This document shows, piece after piece, positions 9,419-18,605 of a stretch of DNA of 64,000 bases (within the stretch, counting starts at the first letter, position 1; the number at the start of each line of letters is the position of its first letter). Position numbers and translations under genes: made by a program. The notes below the pieces were generated by a model. It saw only the letters and a program-made list of their open reading frames with translations, was not told the origin of the DNA and made no database searches. This DNA is from Flavobacterium luminosum (GTDB lineage: Bacteria; Bacteroidota; Bacteroidia; Flavobacteriales; Flavobacteriaceae): positions 62,001 to 126,000 of the forward strand of contig NZ_JAMLJM010000007.1 in assembly GCF_023635005.1 (NCBI RefSeq), written 5' to 3'.

Positions 9419-9942
9419 TGCGCAAAACTTACAGTGAAATACTCCAATTAATACAGAGTTATCACGAACTCGGTGAAACCATTGCTGCTGCAAATTTAGT
9501 TGTTACCGAATACGAATTGCAACATCCTAACTTCAAAGGCTTCGAATTACGAGAAAAGGCCAAACCAGACTATGTGCTGATGACAACCGAAGGAGTTTTT
9601 GGAGAACCAAATAGTATCCGAATACCAGAAAATACTTTTGAATTTGAATTCAAACTCATGCTCAATCTTATTGCTCATGAAATGGTTCATATACATCAAA
9701 AAAGTAAAGGGAATTTTGTAGAAGATCGCAATGAAAGAGAATGGCAGGCCTATTACGAAATTCTCTTTCATAAAATTTATCCCCAAATCCCAAGAGTTGC
9801 AAAACATCAGGAACTCTTTTTTGCTTCTAAAGCATTAGACTATTACAAAAGAATGGGCGAAGGCTCTTTACTTCAAGAAAAATACGCACAACAGAAAAAA
9901 GAAGTTGAAGATTTCGTAGCTTCGCTTCATAAATTACCCTGA
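9418..9942 (+). CDS. Putative zinc metallopeptidase (HExxH)
   Basis: The 174-aa protein has no signal peptide and carries HEMVH at residues 87-91, a zincin HExxH motif, followed by a Glu-rich helix (EREWQAYYE) that could give the third ligand. I do not recognise a named family; a SprT-like or other small cytosolic peptidase is possible. It overlaps the radA stop by one base and ends 7 bp before the transglycosylase gene. The function is unknown. Confidence 0.65.
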   Translation: MRKTYSEILQLIQSYHELGETIAAANLVVTEYELQHPNFKGFELREKAKPDYVLMTTEGVFGEPNSIRIPENTFEFEFKLMLNLIAHEMVHIHQKSKGNFVEDRNEREWQAYYEILFHKIYPQIPRVAKHQELFFASKALDYYKRMGEGSLLQEKYAQQKKEVEDFVASLHKLP

Positions 9943-9949
9943 AAAAAAT

Positions 9950-11923
9950 ATGGCAATGAGAACTAAAAAACAATGGTTTTTTCTGATTCTTAAAATCATC
10001 ATAGTCCTTGTAATACTAGCCTTGAGCGGAATTTATTTCTTTCGAGACACTTTATTGCAACAAGCATTAGAGAAGGCTAAAAACAAATTCGACCAACAAT
10101 ATAACGCTAACTTCATAGTAGAAAAAGCTAAGTTCATTGGCACCACAAGCGTCGAATTGGAAAATATTCACCTGATACCTCAACAGGCAGATACGCTTTT
10201 ATCCGTAGAAAAAATTCGAACCGAAGTCAGTCTTCTCCAGCTTCTCACGGGAGAGGTGCAATTAAAAAACCTCGAAATGCGAAATGGTTTCATCCAATTG
10301 GTTAAAAACGAAAACGGACGCAACTTCGATGCTTTTCTGAAGAAAGAAAACACTAAGGAAACGACGAACGAAAAACGCAATTATGCCAAATTAGTCAATC
10401 GAATCCTGACGCAAATTCTCAATTTGATTCCTTCTGAAATGAATTTGGAAAATCTCTCACTTCGCATTGATGATCAAGGGAAGAAGGTCAATTTCCATAT
10501 GAATAATTTATCCTTAATAAACCATCAATTAGCTACTAAAATCGATGTAAAAACCAATACGCTCAATCAGAAATGGAATATTAATGGCTTTGCGAATCCT
10601 AGAGAAAAAAGAGCCGATTTGCTATTTACATCGGCAGATACTTCTAAAATTCAAATCCCGTATATCGATGAAAAATTTGGATTGAAATCGAGTTTCAACA
10701 AAATACGATTGAAGCTCGATAATTTAGAAATGAGTTTTGGTAAATTACATCTTGACGGTGTAGCATCAATAGAAAACTTCACTATCAATCACCCAAAAAT
10801 TGCTAAAAAAGATGTAGTGCTTCAAAATGCACAATTTGATTACCGTTTTCTTTTAGGAAGCGATTTTATTTCTATTGACAGCACTTCTAGTGCACAACTC
10901 AACAAAATCAAAATTAAACCTTATCTCGAATACAATACCGAAGAAGATACGATCTACAAACTGAAACTGAATATCGAGAATATGAAGGCGCAGGATTTTA
11001 TCACTTCGTTACCCGAAGGGCTGTTTACCCATTTCACCGGTATGGAAGCGGAAGGTTCTTTTGATTACCATCTCGACTTTGTATTTAACAAAAACAAACC
11101 GAATCAACTTGTTTTTGACAGTAAATTGAACAAACGTAATTTACGCATTGTGAAATATGGGGAAGCCAATCTAGAAAAACTAAATGCTGAATTTACTTAT
11201 CGCGCTATTGAAAACGGTGTACCACAGCGACCTGTCTTCGTAGGAGCTTCAAATCCTTATTTTACTCCGTTAGAATTGATCTCTCCTTATTTGAAACATG
11301 CCGTACTCACCAATGAAGATCCTTCGTTTATGCGTCATCGCGGTTTTATTTCGGAAGCCTTCAAACAATCGATTGTAAAAAATATTCGAACTAAGAAATT
11401 TGCTCGTGGTGCGAGTACCATTAGCATGCAATTAGTAAAAAATGTCTTCTTGACCCGTGAAAAGACTTTATCTCGAAAATTAGAAGAAATTTTACTGGTT
11501 TACATCTTAGAAAACAATCGAATTGCTTCAAAAGAACGTATGTTAGAAGTTTATTTTAATGTAATTGAATGGGGACCTAATGTGTATGGTATTGGAGAAG
11601 CAGCGGAATTTTATTTTCAGAAAAAACCAATCGATTTAACGCTAACCGAATGTTTGTATCTGGCTTCAATTGTCCCTAAACCCAAGAAATTCATGTGGCA
11701 GTTTGATAGTGAAGGAAATCAAAAATCGTATGCGCAAAAAAATCAAAGATTTATCAAGAATTTAATGTTGCGTCGTGGGTTAATCATTCCTGATGATACT
11801 ATCGGGCAATCAATACCAATTCACATATCGGGTCGAGCCCGTTCGTTTCTTAAACTAAAAATTGTGCAAGACACGATTGCTATAGATAGTCTGGATATTC
11901 TAGAACCCGAGTTTATAAATTAA
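9950..11923 (+). CDS. AsmA-like domain fused to GT51 peptidoglycan transglycosylase
   Basis: This 657-aa protein begins with one membrane helix (about 12-30). A long AsmA/DUF748-like region (about 40-420) follows, then a GT51 glycosyltransferase domain (about 430-620). The GT51 motifs are clear: NEDPSFMRHRGF near 454 with the catalytic Glu, and RGASTISMQLVKN near 487. It lacks a transpeptidase domain, so it is not a bifunctional PBP; it should polymerise lipid II at the periplasmic face. The AsmA-like part is an unusual partner and suggests a link to lipid traffic, which is an inference. Confidence 0.8.
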   Translation: MAMRTKKQWFFLILKIIIVLVILALSGIYFFRDTLLQQALEKAKNKFDQQYNANFIVEKAKFIGTTSVELENIHLIPQQADTLLSVEKIRTEVSLLQLLTGEVQLKNLEMRNGFIQLVKNENGRNFDAFLKKENTKETTNEKRNYAKLVNRILTQILNLIPSEMNLENLSLRIDDQGKKVNFHMNNLSLINHQLATKIDVKTNTLNQKWNINGFANPREKRADLLFTSADTSKIQIPYIDEKFGLKSSFNKIRLKLDNLEMSFGKLHLDGVASIENFTINHPKIAKKDVVLQNAQFDYRFLLGSDFISIDSTSSAQLNKIKIKPYLEYNTEEDTIYKLKLNIENMKAQDFITSLPEGLFTHFTGMEAEGSFDYHLDFVFNKNKPNQLVFDSKLNKRNLRIVKYGEANLEKLNAEFTYRAIENGVPQRPVFVGASNPYFTPLELISPYLKHAVLTNEDPSFMRHRGFISEAFKQSIVKNIRTKKFARGASTISMQLVKNVFLTREKTLSRKLEEILLVYILENNRIASKERMLEVYFNVIEWGPNVYGIGEAAEFYFQKKPIDLTLTECLYLASIVPKPKKFMWQFDSEGNQKSYAQKNQRFIKNLMLRRGLIIPDDTIGQSIPIHISGRARSFLKLKIVQDTIAIDSLDILEPEFIN

Positions 11924-11939
11924 AATACAACCCATAAAA

Positions 11940-11970
11940 AAAGAGTCTGATTAGTATTCAGACTCTTTTT
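11940..11970. terminator. Bidirectional terminator between transglycosylase and aldo/keto reductase genes
   Basis: An 11-bp stem (11940-11950 with 11958-11968, core AGAGTCTGA/TCAGACTCT) has A runs before and T runs after it. It therefore works in both directions between the two convergent genes. Confidence 0.85.
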
Positions 11971-11988
11971 CTATCACTATAAATTGGA

Positions 11989-13023
11989 TTAAGGTGCAGG
12001 ATTAGGTTGTGATTCATGAATTTTATTGATCTCATCAATTACTTCTTGTGTCAAACGAACCTCAAAAGCGTTGATATTCTCTTCCAACTGATCTAAATTC
12101 GTAGCCCCGATAATTGTAGAGGTCACAAATTTTTGATGGTACACGAAAGCAATTGCCAATTCTACTAAAGTTAATCCCAAACTATGAGCCAAATCTTGAT
12201 ACTTTTGGGTGATTTTATAACAATTTTCGTTAGTGTATCTGGTAAAATTTGGAAAAGTACCCATACGCGATTTCTCTGGAGTTCCATTAAGGTATTTACC
12301 GCTTAAAAATCCAAAAGCCAAAGGTGAATACGCCAAAAGACCTACTTCTTCGCGCATACAAATCTCAGATAATCCGACTTCAAACAATCGGTTTAACAAA
12401 GAATATGGGTTTTGGATGGTCGCAATACGAGGTAAACCGTGTTTTTCGCTTTCATTTAAAAATCGCATAACACCCCATGGATTCTCATTAGAAACTCCAA
12501 TGTGTTTTATTTTACCTTCTTTGATTAGTCCATCAAAAATCGTTAATACTTCAAAAATATTATCTTTCCATTGATCGTCTAACTCCGTAATTCCTCTTTT
12601 TCCGAACATGTTCATCACACGTTCCGGCCAGTGCATTTGATATAAATCGATGTAATCTGTCTGTAAGTTTCTTAAACTCAAATCAACCGCTTCGTACAAA
12701 CTTTTCTTAGAAAAATCTAACGGCTGACGGATGTATTCCATCCCACGGTTAGGTCCAGCAATTTTTGTCGCTAATATAACTTGATCTCTTTTTCCCGTCT
12801 TCTTAAACCAAGAACCGATATATCTTTCAGTATTTCCAAAAATTTGGGCATTTCCTCCTATTGGATACATTTCGGCAGTATCGAAGAAATTAATCCCTCT
12901 TTCAAAAGCATAATCCATCTGAGCATGAGCTTCGGCTTCTGTATTTTGATTACCGAAAGTCATCGTTCCTAAACAAATATCGCTAACTTTAAGATCCGTG
13001 TTGGGCAAGTTTATGTATTTCAT
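11989..13023 (-). CDS. Aldo/keto reductase, Tas-like
   Basis: This is an NADP-dependent oxidoreductase of the aldo/keto reductase family, closest in feel to E. coli Tas. The 344-aa protein shows LGTMTFG, the catalytic Asp and Tyr in FDTAEMYPIGG, and MHWPERV, with the C-terminal cofactor-binding IIGATN segment. The start chosen is the ATG at 13023; an upstream in-frame ATG at 13083 lies before the likely promoter element at 13057-13064 and would add an unrelated tail. The substrate is unknown. It is transcribed alone. Confidence 0.88.
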   Translation of the reverse strand: MKYINLPNTDLKVSDICLGTMTFGNQNTEAEAHAQMDYAFERGINFFDTAEMYPIGGNAQIFGNTERYIGSWFKKTGKRDQVILATKIAGPNRGMEYIRQPLDFSKKSLYEAVDLSLRNLQTDYIDLYQMHWPERVMNMFGKRGITELDDQWKDNIFEVLTIFDGLIKEGKIKHIGVSNENPWGVMRFLNESEKHGLPRIATIQNPYSLLNRLFEVGLSEICMREEVGLLAYSPLAFGFLSGKYLNGTPEKSRMGTFPNFTRYTNENCYKITQKYQDLAHSLGLTLVELAIAFVYHQKFVTSTIIGATNLDQLEENINAFEVRLTQEVIDEINKIHESQPNPAP

Positions 13024-13056
13024 AATAAATTGTGTCGTGAAATAAATTTTATGATA

Positions 13057-13064
13057 CAAAGATA
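13057..13064 (-). promoter_or_regulatory. Promoter -7 element for aldo/keto reductase gene
   Basis: On the minus strand the sequence reads TATCTTTG, a perfect TAnnTTTG match, ending 33 bp before the ATG at 13023. It supports the shorter start for the reductase. Confidence 0.5.
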
Positions 13065-13124
13065 CAAGGTATAACAAAAACAATCTGTTGTATTTTGGTT
13101 AAAAAAACAGGACTTTTTGAGCAT

Positions 13125-13160
13125 AAAAAAACCTCCAAAAGTAATTTAATCTTTGGAGGC
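13125..13160 (-). terminator. Terminator of the xth-ompA operon
   Basis: An 8-bp stem (CCTCCAAA at 13132-13139 with TTTGGAGG at 13152-13159) is followed on the minus strand by seven T. It lies about 40 bp after the OmpA-family stop codon. Confidence 0.8.
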
Positions 13161-13199
13161 CTTATTTTGAATTTCTATTTTTCAGAAAACACTAACGTA

Positions 13200-14165
13200 T
13201 TAAATCTCGTTTAACGCTTTAGATAATTCATCTAATTTAGGCGTTAAAATAATTTCTATACGGCGGTTTTTAGCTTTACCGTCAGCAGTTTCGTTACTCA
13301 TAATCGGGTTGTATTCGCTACGTCCTGCCGCTGTTAGGTTCTCCTTTTTAACTTTAGGGTTTGATGACAAGATATTCACAATAGCCGTAGCACGTTTTGT
13401 AGATAAATCCCAGTTGTTTTCTACACCACCACCAAGAGTTCCGGTAATCTTATCATTATCTGTATGCCCTTCAATAAGTACTGCAATTTCAGGATTTTCA
13501 GCCAATACTTTTCCTACTAGATCAACAGCATTTTTTCCTTCAGAACCTACAGTCCAACTACCCGATTCGAAAAGCAATTTGTTTTCCATAGAAACATATA
13601 CTTTTCCATCTTTTTGTTGTACTGTTAATCCTTTTCCTTCAAAAGCTTTAAGTGATTTTGAAAGTGCATCTTTTAGTTTTTTCAAAGATGCTTCTTTGGC
13701 AGCAATAATATTTTCTAACTCGGTCACGCGATCCGAACGATCTTTTAAATCGGCACTTAGTTTTTCTAGACGTGCTTTTTCAGCTGCCAGCGCTTTTTCT
13801 TTAGCTTCTAATTTGGCTAACAACTCGCGGTTTTTGTCCATATTTGCCTTTAAGGCTTCGTCACTATTCTTTTCTAACGCTTTGTAGGAATCTTGCAAGG
13901 TTTTTAAATTGTTACTTGCGGCTGCATAATCGGCTGCCAATTTATTTCTTTCGGCAATCGTTTTTTCTAACTCTGCTTTTAAAGACGCATTGTCATTTTC
14001 TAATTGTGTTTTTGAAGTTTTTAACGCTTCATTTTCATCAGACAAAGCATTGCGTTCTTTTTTTAGTTCTGCAAACTTGTTTTCTAAATCGGTATACATT
14101 TTTTTGGATACACAAGAGGTACTTAATGCAAGTACCAGCAATCCTAAAGAAGCTCTTTTTATCAT
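13200..14165 (-). CDS. OmpA family lipoprotein with coiled coil
   Basis: A lipoprotein signal ends at Cys18 (LALSTSC). Residues 20-170 form a long charged coiled coil rich in Glu, Lys and Ala. The C-terminal OmpA/MotB domain (about 205-315) shows GHTDNDKI and NWDLSTKRA, the peptidoglycan-binding motifs. It is expected to be an outer-membrane-anchored protein that tethers the membrane to the cell wall. It follows exonuclease III by 11 bp on the same strand and ends at a clear terminator. Confidence 0.88.
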   Translation of the reverse strand: MIKRASLGLLVLALSTSCVSKKMYTDLENKFAELKKERNALSDENEALKTSKTQLENDNASLKAELEKTIAERNKLAADYAAASNNLKTLQDSYKALEKNSDEALKANMDKNRELLAKLEAKEKALAAEKARLEKLSADLKDRSDRVTELENIIAAKEASLKKLKDALSKSLKAFEGKGLTVQQKDGKVYVSMENKLLFESGSWTVGSEGKNAVDLVGKVLAENPEIAVLIEGHTDNDKITGTLGGGVENNWDLSTKRATAIVNILSSNPKVKKENLTAAGRSEYNPIMSNETADGKAKNRRIEIILTPKLDELSKALNEI

Positions 14166-14176
14166 AATTTGAGGTT

Positions 14177-14938
14177 TTATTCAATTTCTACATATACAGG
14201 GCAATGATCAGAATGTTTGGCTTCGGGCAAAATTAAAGCTCGTTTCATTCTATCTTTTAAAGGTTCTGAGACCAAATTGTAATCGATTCTCCATCCCTTA
14301 TTGTTGGCGCGAGCATTAGCGCGATAACTCCACCAACTGTAATTGTGTGGCTCTTTGTTAAAATGACGGAAACTATCAACGAATCCGGACTTCATAAAAG
14401 CATCTAACCAAGCACGCTCTTCGGGTAAGAAACCAGACACCTTGGCATTTCTGATAGGGTCATGGATATCGATGGCTTCGTGACAAATATTATAATCGCC
14501 ACAGATCACCAAATTAGGAATTTCCTTCTTGAGTTCATTAATGTATTTCTGAAAATCGTCCATATAGGCAAACTTATGATCCAATCGGTGAATGTTAGTC
14601 CCCGAAGGCAAATACAAACTCATAACCGAAAAACCTTTAAAATCGACACGAAGATTACGACCTTCTTTATCCATATAATCGATTCCAGTTCCGAAAACCA
14701 CATTTTCAGGTTCTGTTTTGCATAAAATGGCCACTCCGCTGTATCCTTTTTTCTCAGCAGGGAAATAATATTGGTAGGGATATCCTGCCATCTCGATATC
14801 CATCACAGGGATTTGGTCTTGAGTAGCTTTGATTTCCTGAAGACAAATCACATCAGGATCAGCAACTTGCAACCAATCGAGAAAACCTTTGGTGATTGCG
14901 GCTCTAATACCATTTACGTTATAAGAGATAATTTTCAT
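14177..14938 (-). CDS. xth: Exodeoxyribonuclease III (AP endonuclease)
   Basis: This DNA repair nuclease cuts at abasic sites and removes 3' blocks. The 253-aa protein has the exonuclease-endonuclease-phosphatase motifs in order: YNVNGIRAA with the metal-binding Asn, CLQEIKA with the catalytic Glu, CGDYNICH, and SDHCPVYVE at the C-terminus. It lies 11 bp before the OmpA lipoprotein gene on the same strand. Confidence 0.95.
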   Translation of the reverse strand: MKIISYNVNGIRAAITKGFLDWLQVADPDVICLQEIKATQDQIPVMDIEMAGYPYQYYFPAEKKGYSGVAILCKTEPENVVFGTGIDYMDKEGRNLRVDFKGFSVMSLYLPSGTNIHRLDHKFAYMDDFQKYINELKKEIPNLVICGDYNICHEAIDIHDPIRNAKVSGFLPEERAWLDAFMKSGFVDSFRHFNKEPHNYSWWSYRANARANNKGWRIDYNLVSEPLKDRMKRALILPEAKHSDHCPVYVEIE

Positions 14939-14958
14939 GAATTGTCTATTCGTTTTTT

Positions 14959-14966
14959 CAAAAATA
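14959..14966 (-). promoter_or_regulatory. Promoter -7 element for xth
   Basis: The minus strand reads TATTTTTG, matching TAnnTTTG, 20 bp before the xth start codon. No clear -33 TTTG was seen. Confidence 0.4.
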
Positions 14967-15097
14967 AATAAAAAAAGGAGCTATTACTCTTTTTAAAAAA
15001 TTATTTATTAACCAAAAGTCATAACCGACTCTCACATGTAAATTTAGAGCTGTCTTGCTTTTGGTTTTAAAATATCAATAATGTTTAGTGGTTTCCA

Positions 15098-15721
15098 TTA
15101 CTTTATCGATTTTTTATTAATATCTTTCATTATTTTTTTATAAGCACCAAGTATCATGGTGTTTATCGAACTTGAAAAATTAATATCATCATTGTCTTGT
15201 TTTAGTTTTGAAATAGCAATAGCTTTTTTGCTGTACACCAAAAATTGATTATCTAAATCATAAACATTTAACTCTACTAAGATTTTTTTCTCTTTGAGAT
15301 CCTTCTTAAATTTGTGGTTAGTAAAATCTACAGCATTAAATTCATTTTTAATGACTTTTGCTCTAATATCTATTAAATAATTATACCCTGTAGTTTTATT
15401 AATCTTAGCTAATTCAGAAGGTGATTTATTTAAATCGATACCAGGAGTAATTAAGAACTCTTTTACATCCTTTGCTAAAGAAAAACGACTATCTAATATT
15501 TTCGAAAAATCATCTTTCGCTAATTGTGATAATTTTTGTTTAATTTCATTGGGAGCTACAACTTCTTTTAAAATCCATTTTCCTGTTGTTAAATTCAACC
15601 CTGTTCTCATTTCACTATTTTCAAAATAGTAATTTGTAATACTACATGAAGATGTGAAAATCAAAATAAATAACACACCTGTTATTCTACATACAAAACA
15701 TAACTTTTTATTTTTTATCAT
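15098..15721 (-). CDS. Hypothetical lipoprotein
   Basis: The 207-aa protein has a basic start, a hydrophobic stretch and a lipobox ending near Cys26 (FTSSCS), so it is probably a lipoprotein. I recognise no domain. The middle part (DIRAKVIKNEF, KILVELNVYDLDNQFLVYSKKA) resembles the strand pattern of proteins that report dose-like or stress-like values, but no function can be given. It stands alone, with no close neighbour on its strand, and its codon use is more AT-rich than the genes around it. Confidence 0.65.
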   Translation of the reverse strand: MIKNKKLCFVCRITGVLFILIFTSSCSITNYYFENSEMRTGLNLTTGKWILKEVVAPNEIKQKLSQLAKDDFSKILDSRFSLAKDVKEFLITPGIDLNKSPSELAKINKTTGYNYLIDIRAKVIKNEFNAVDFTNHKFKKDLKEKKILVELNVYDLDNQFLVYSKKAIAISKLKQDNDDINFSSSINTMILGAYKKIMKDINKKSIK

Positions 15722-16069
15722 TTGAATTTATTTTATCAAAACTTTAAACTATTTCTATAATCATCATAACATGCAGAAACTTTTTTCTCCACTCTGAAAT
15801 CAAATGTCTGCTTTTTTAAATTAAAATTCTATTAATCTTAATATTTATCTTAGAGATATGTGAATAAAAAATATCATTATCTGTTCTAATCTTCATTCAC
15901 CAAAATGATACTGAAAATTCGTACTGTAAAACTTTAAACCCTTTTCTTCAAAAGAAATAAAAACTTTAAATAGATGTGAATGTAGAAAAATCTATATAAG
16001 GAATTCAAATAAAAACAAAAAGTATCTAACTTTTGTTATCTTTGTGATTCGCTAAAAATGAATGAATGA
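15722..16069. other. 348-bp divergent intergenic region
   Basis: This AT-rich gap separates the minus-strand lipoprotein gene from the olsF-like gene. Apart from the olsF promoter element near 16037 I see no gene remnant, long repeat or stable hairpin in it. Confidence 0.5.
16037..16044 (+). promoter_or_regulatory. Promoter -7 element for the olsF-like gene
   Basis: TATCTTTG is a perfect match to TAnnTTTG and lies 25 bp before the ATG at 16070. Three earlier ATGs in the repeated AATG stretch (16058, 16062, 16066) run into stops within a few codons, which fixes 16070 as the start. Confidence 0.5.
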
Positions 16070-17890
16070 ATGGGTTTAGTTACCGCTAAAGAAGTTGCAA
16101 AAGCAATAAAGACAGACAAATACGGATTTTTGGGTACTTTCTCCGGATGGATGTTGATGAAAGTGCTTCAAATTTCTACTTTAAACAAAATTTACAATCG
16201 TAATAAACACCTTAAAGATGTAGCCTTTTTAAATGCTATTTTAGATGAATTTCAGATTAAATTCGAAATCCCAGAAGAAGATCTAAAACGTCTACCAAAA
16301 GACGGGGCTTACATTACGATTTCTAACCATCCTCTTGGTGGTATCGATGGCATATTGCTGTTAAAATTGATGCTGGAAAGAGAACCCAATTTTAAAATTA
16401 TTGCCAACTTTTTATTGCACCGAATAGAACCGTTGAAACCTTATATTATGCCGGTTAATCCTTTTGAAAATCACAAGGATGCCAAATCAAGCGTAATTGG
16501 TTTAAAAGAAACTTTTCGTCATTTGAGTGACGGGAAACCCTTGGGAATGTTTCCTGCCGGAGAAGTTTCTACTTACAAGGATGATAAATTGGTTGTAGAT
16601 AAAGAGTGGGAAGAAGGTGCTATTAAAGTAATTCGAAAAGCGCAAGTTCCTGTAGTACCTATTTATTTTCACGCGAAGAACAGTAAATTATTCTACATCC
16701 TTTCTAAAATTAGTGATACGTTGCGCACAGCCAAACTGCCTTCCGAGCTGCTAACACAGAAAGACCGCGTAATAAAGGTACGTATCGGAAAACCTATTTC
16801 AGTAGCTGAACAAAACGAATACGAAACCATAGAAGAATACACCGATTTTCTTCGCAAGAAAACCTACATGTTGTCTAATGCCTTCGAAAAGGACTCTAAA
16901 CTATTGCAGACTCCTATTCTGAAGACACCTAACAAACCTGCTAAACAAATTGTTACCGGAGCCAATCAGGAAAAAATGATTGCTGAAGTAGAAAAACTGC
17001 GAGGCAAAGAAGCTCGATTATTACAGAGTAAAAACTACGAAGTTTTTTTAACTACAGCCAATGAAATTCCGAATATCTTACACGAAATTGGACGCTTACG
17101 CGAAATTACGTTCCGTGCGGTAGGTGAAGGAACCAACGAGTCTACGGATCTCGATAAATTTGATCAATACTATCATCATATGTTCCTTTGGGATGATGAC
17201 ACCAAACAAATCGCAGGAGCTTACCGAATGGGATTGGGAAGTGAAATTTATACCAAATATGGCATCAATGGATTTTATCTTCAGGATTTGTTCCGTTTCG
17301 AACCGGAATTGTACGATATGATGAGTAAATCTATCGAAATGGGACGTGCGTTTATCTGTGCCGAATACCAACAAAAGCCTATGCCTTTGTTTTTATTATG
17401 GAAAGGTATTGTACACACTACGTTGCGCTATCCGGAACACAAATTCTTAATTGGTGGCGTGAGTATAAGTAATCAGTTTTCCGATTTTTCAAAATCGCTT
17501 ATGATTGAATTTATGAAATCGCACTATTACGATCCGTATATCGCGCAATACGTTCACCCTAAAAAAGAATACCGCGTAAAACTAAAAGATGCCGATAAGG
17601 ATTTCATCTTTAACGAGACGGAAGCCGATTTAAATAAATTTGATAAAATTATTGATGAAGTAGAACCGGGTAACTTACGCTTACCGGTACTAATAAAAAA
17701 ATACATCAAACAAAATGCGCGTGTAGTAGCTTTTAATGTTGACCCATTGTTTAACAATGCCGTTGATGGTCTAATGTACATTCGTATAGCCGATTTACCA
17801 GAAAGCACGGTAAAACCCGTTATGGAAGAATTTCAGGCTGAATTAGAACGCAAGCACGCAGAAGAAACAAACAAAAAAACCGAAGACTAA
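16070..17890 (+). CDS. olsF: Bifunctional acyltransferase, OlsF-like (aminolipid synthase)
   Basis: The 606-aa protein joins a PlsC-type O-acyltransferase domain (about 60-260, with SNHPLGGIDG as the HxxxxD motif and FPAGEVST) to a GNAT/hemolysin-like N-acyltransferase domain (about 310-550, with GAYRMGLG and MGRAFICAEYQ). This order is that of OlsF, which makes ornithine lipid in Flavobacterium and Serratia; the related split enzymes in Bacteroides make glycine lipid. The substrate amino acid cannot be told from sequence. It likely acts at the inner membrane. A DUF805 gene follows 27 bp later. Confidence 0.82.
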   Translation: MGLVTAKEVAKAIKTDKYGFLGTFSGWMLMKVLQISTLNKIYNRNKHLKDVAFLNAILDEFQIKFEIPEEDLKRLPKDGAYITISNHPLGGIDGILLLKLMLEREPNFKIIANFLLHRIEPLKPYIMPVNPFENHKDAKSSVIGLKETFRHLSDGKPLGMFPAGEVSTYKDDKLVVDKEWEEGAIKVIRKAQVPVVPIYFHAKNSKLFYILSKISDTLRTAKLPSELLTQKDRVIKVRIGKPISVAEQNEYETIEEYTDFLRKKTYMLSNAFEKDSKLLQTPILKTPNKPAKQIVTGANQEKMIAEVEKLRGKEARLLQSKNYEVFLTTANEIPNILHEIGRLREITFRAVGEGTNESTDLDKFDQYYHHMFLWDDDTKQIAGAYRMGLGSEIYTKYGINGFYLQDLFRFEPELYDMMSKSIEMGRAFICAEYQQKPMPLFLLWKGIVHTTLRYPEHKFLIGGVSISNQFSDFSKSLMIEFMKSHYYDPYIAQYVHPKKEYRVKLKDADKDFIFNETEADLNKFDKIIDEVEPGNLRLPVLIKKYIKQNARVVAFNVDPLFNNAVDGLMYIRIADLPESTVKPVMEEFQAELERKHAEETNKKTED

Positions 17891-17917
17891 AATAAAAACT
17901 AACTTAAAAACTAACTT

Positions 17918-18277
17918 ATGAAATATTATTTAGACGTTCTAAAAAAATATGCCGATTTTAACGGTCGCGCAAGAAGAAAAGAATATTGGATGTTTGTACT
18001 TTTCAATATGATTTTCACTTACACTCTATTGTTTGTTGATATTTATTTACAAATTGGGGTATTAAACTTAATCTATAGTCTAGCGTTGTTAATTCCTTCC
18101 ATTGCGGTTGCTGTAAGAAGAATGCATGATGTAGGTAAAAGTGGTTGGTTCATTCTAATCCCAATTTACAATTTAATTTTAGCGGTTACAGAAGGTGAAA
18201 AAGGACCGAATGAATACGGGGAAGATCCTAAAGGTTCTGGAAACGAAATCGAAGAAATAGGTATAACACAAGAATAA
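17918..18277 (+). CDS. DUF805 family membrane protein
   Basis: The 119-aa protein has about three or four hydrophobic helices and the DUF805 hallmarks: FNGRARRKEYW near the start and AVRRMHDVGKSGWF in the middle. The family is membrane-bound and of unknown function. A paralogue lies on the opposite strand at 18606-19016, and both share the ending PNEYGEDPK or SNEYGEDPK. It ends at a bidirectional terminator. Confidence 0.88.
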   Translation: MKYYLDVLKKYADFNGRARRKEYWMFVLFNMIFTYTLLFVDIYLQIGVLNLIYSLALLIPSIAVAVRRMHDVGKSGWFILIPIYNLILAVTEGEKGPNEYGEDPKGSGNEIEEIGITQE

Positions 18278-18278
18278 A

Positions 18279-18304
18279 AAAACCGAAGATTAATCTTCGG
18301 TTTT
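18279..18304. terminator. Bidirectional terminator between DUF805 and TM2 genes
   Basis: An almost perfect palindrome (AAAACCGAAGAT at 18279-18290 with ATCTTCGGTTTT at 18293-18304) has A and T runs at its ends and lies between two convergent genes. Confidence 0.85.
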
Positions 18305-18312
18305 TTGTTATT

Positions 18313-18594
18313 TTAAAACCATGCTTTTTTATTGGCTTGATACGTTTGATAAAATTCTTCATCGGATTTAGTGAGATAAATAATTCCTTCTATGAATCCA
18401 ATCATACTACCCAATCCGCAAGTTACAACACTTATCACCAACTGAATAATTCCTTCTGTGGTATAGCCTAATATAAATTTATGCACCCCGAAACCTCCAA
18501 ACAGAATCCCCATTACACCTGCTAATACTTTCTTATTTTCTTGTTGTGGTTGCGCCGGTTGGTTCCAGTCTTCTCTTGATTTTGATGTTTCCAT
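18313..18594 (-). CDS. TM2 domain-containing protein
   Basis: The 93-aa protein has a polar N-terminal tail rich in Gln and Pro, then a TM2 domain: two hydrophobic helices with GGFGVHKFILGY and GLGSMIGFIEGI. TM2 proteins are small inner-membrane proteins of unknown role. It lies 11 bp downstream of a DUF805 gene on the same strand, so the two are probably co-transcribed. Confidence 0.88.
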   Translation of the reverse strand: METSKSREDWNQPAQPQQENKKVLAGVMGILFGGFGVHKFILGYTTEGIIQLVISVVTCGLGSMIGFIEGIIYLTKSDEEFYQTYQANKKAWF

Positions 18595-18605
18595 AATAAT
18601 TCGAA

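Noticed and set aside
13309..14172. Several long plus-strand reading frames opposite the OmpA lipoprotein gene
   Set aside because: They mirror the biased codons of the coiled coil on the other strand (Ser/Phe-rich shadows) and match no family.
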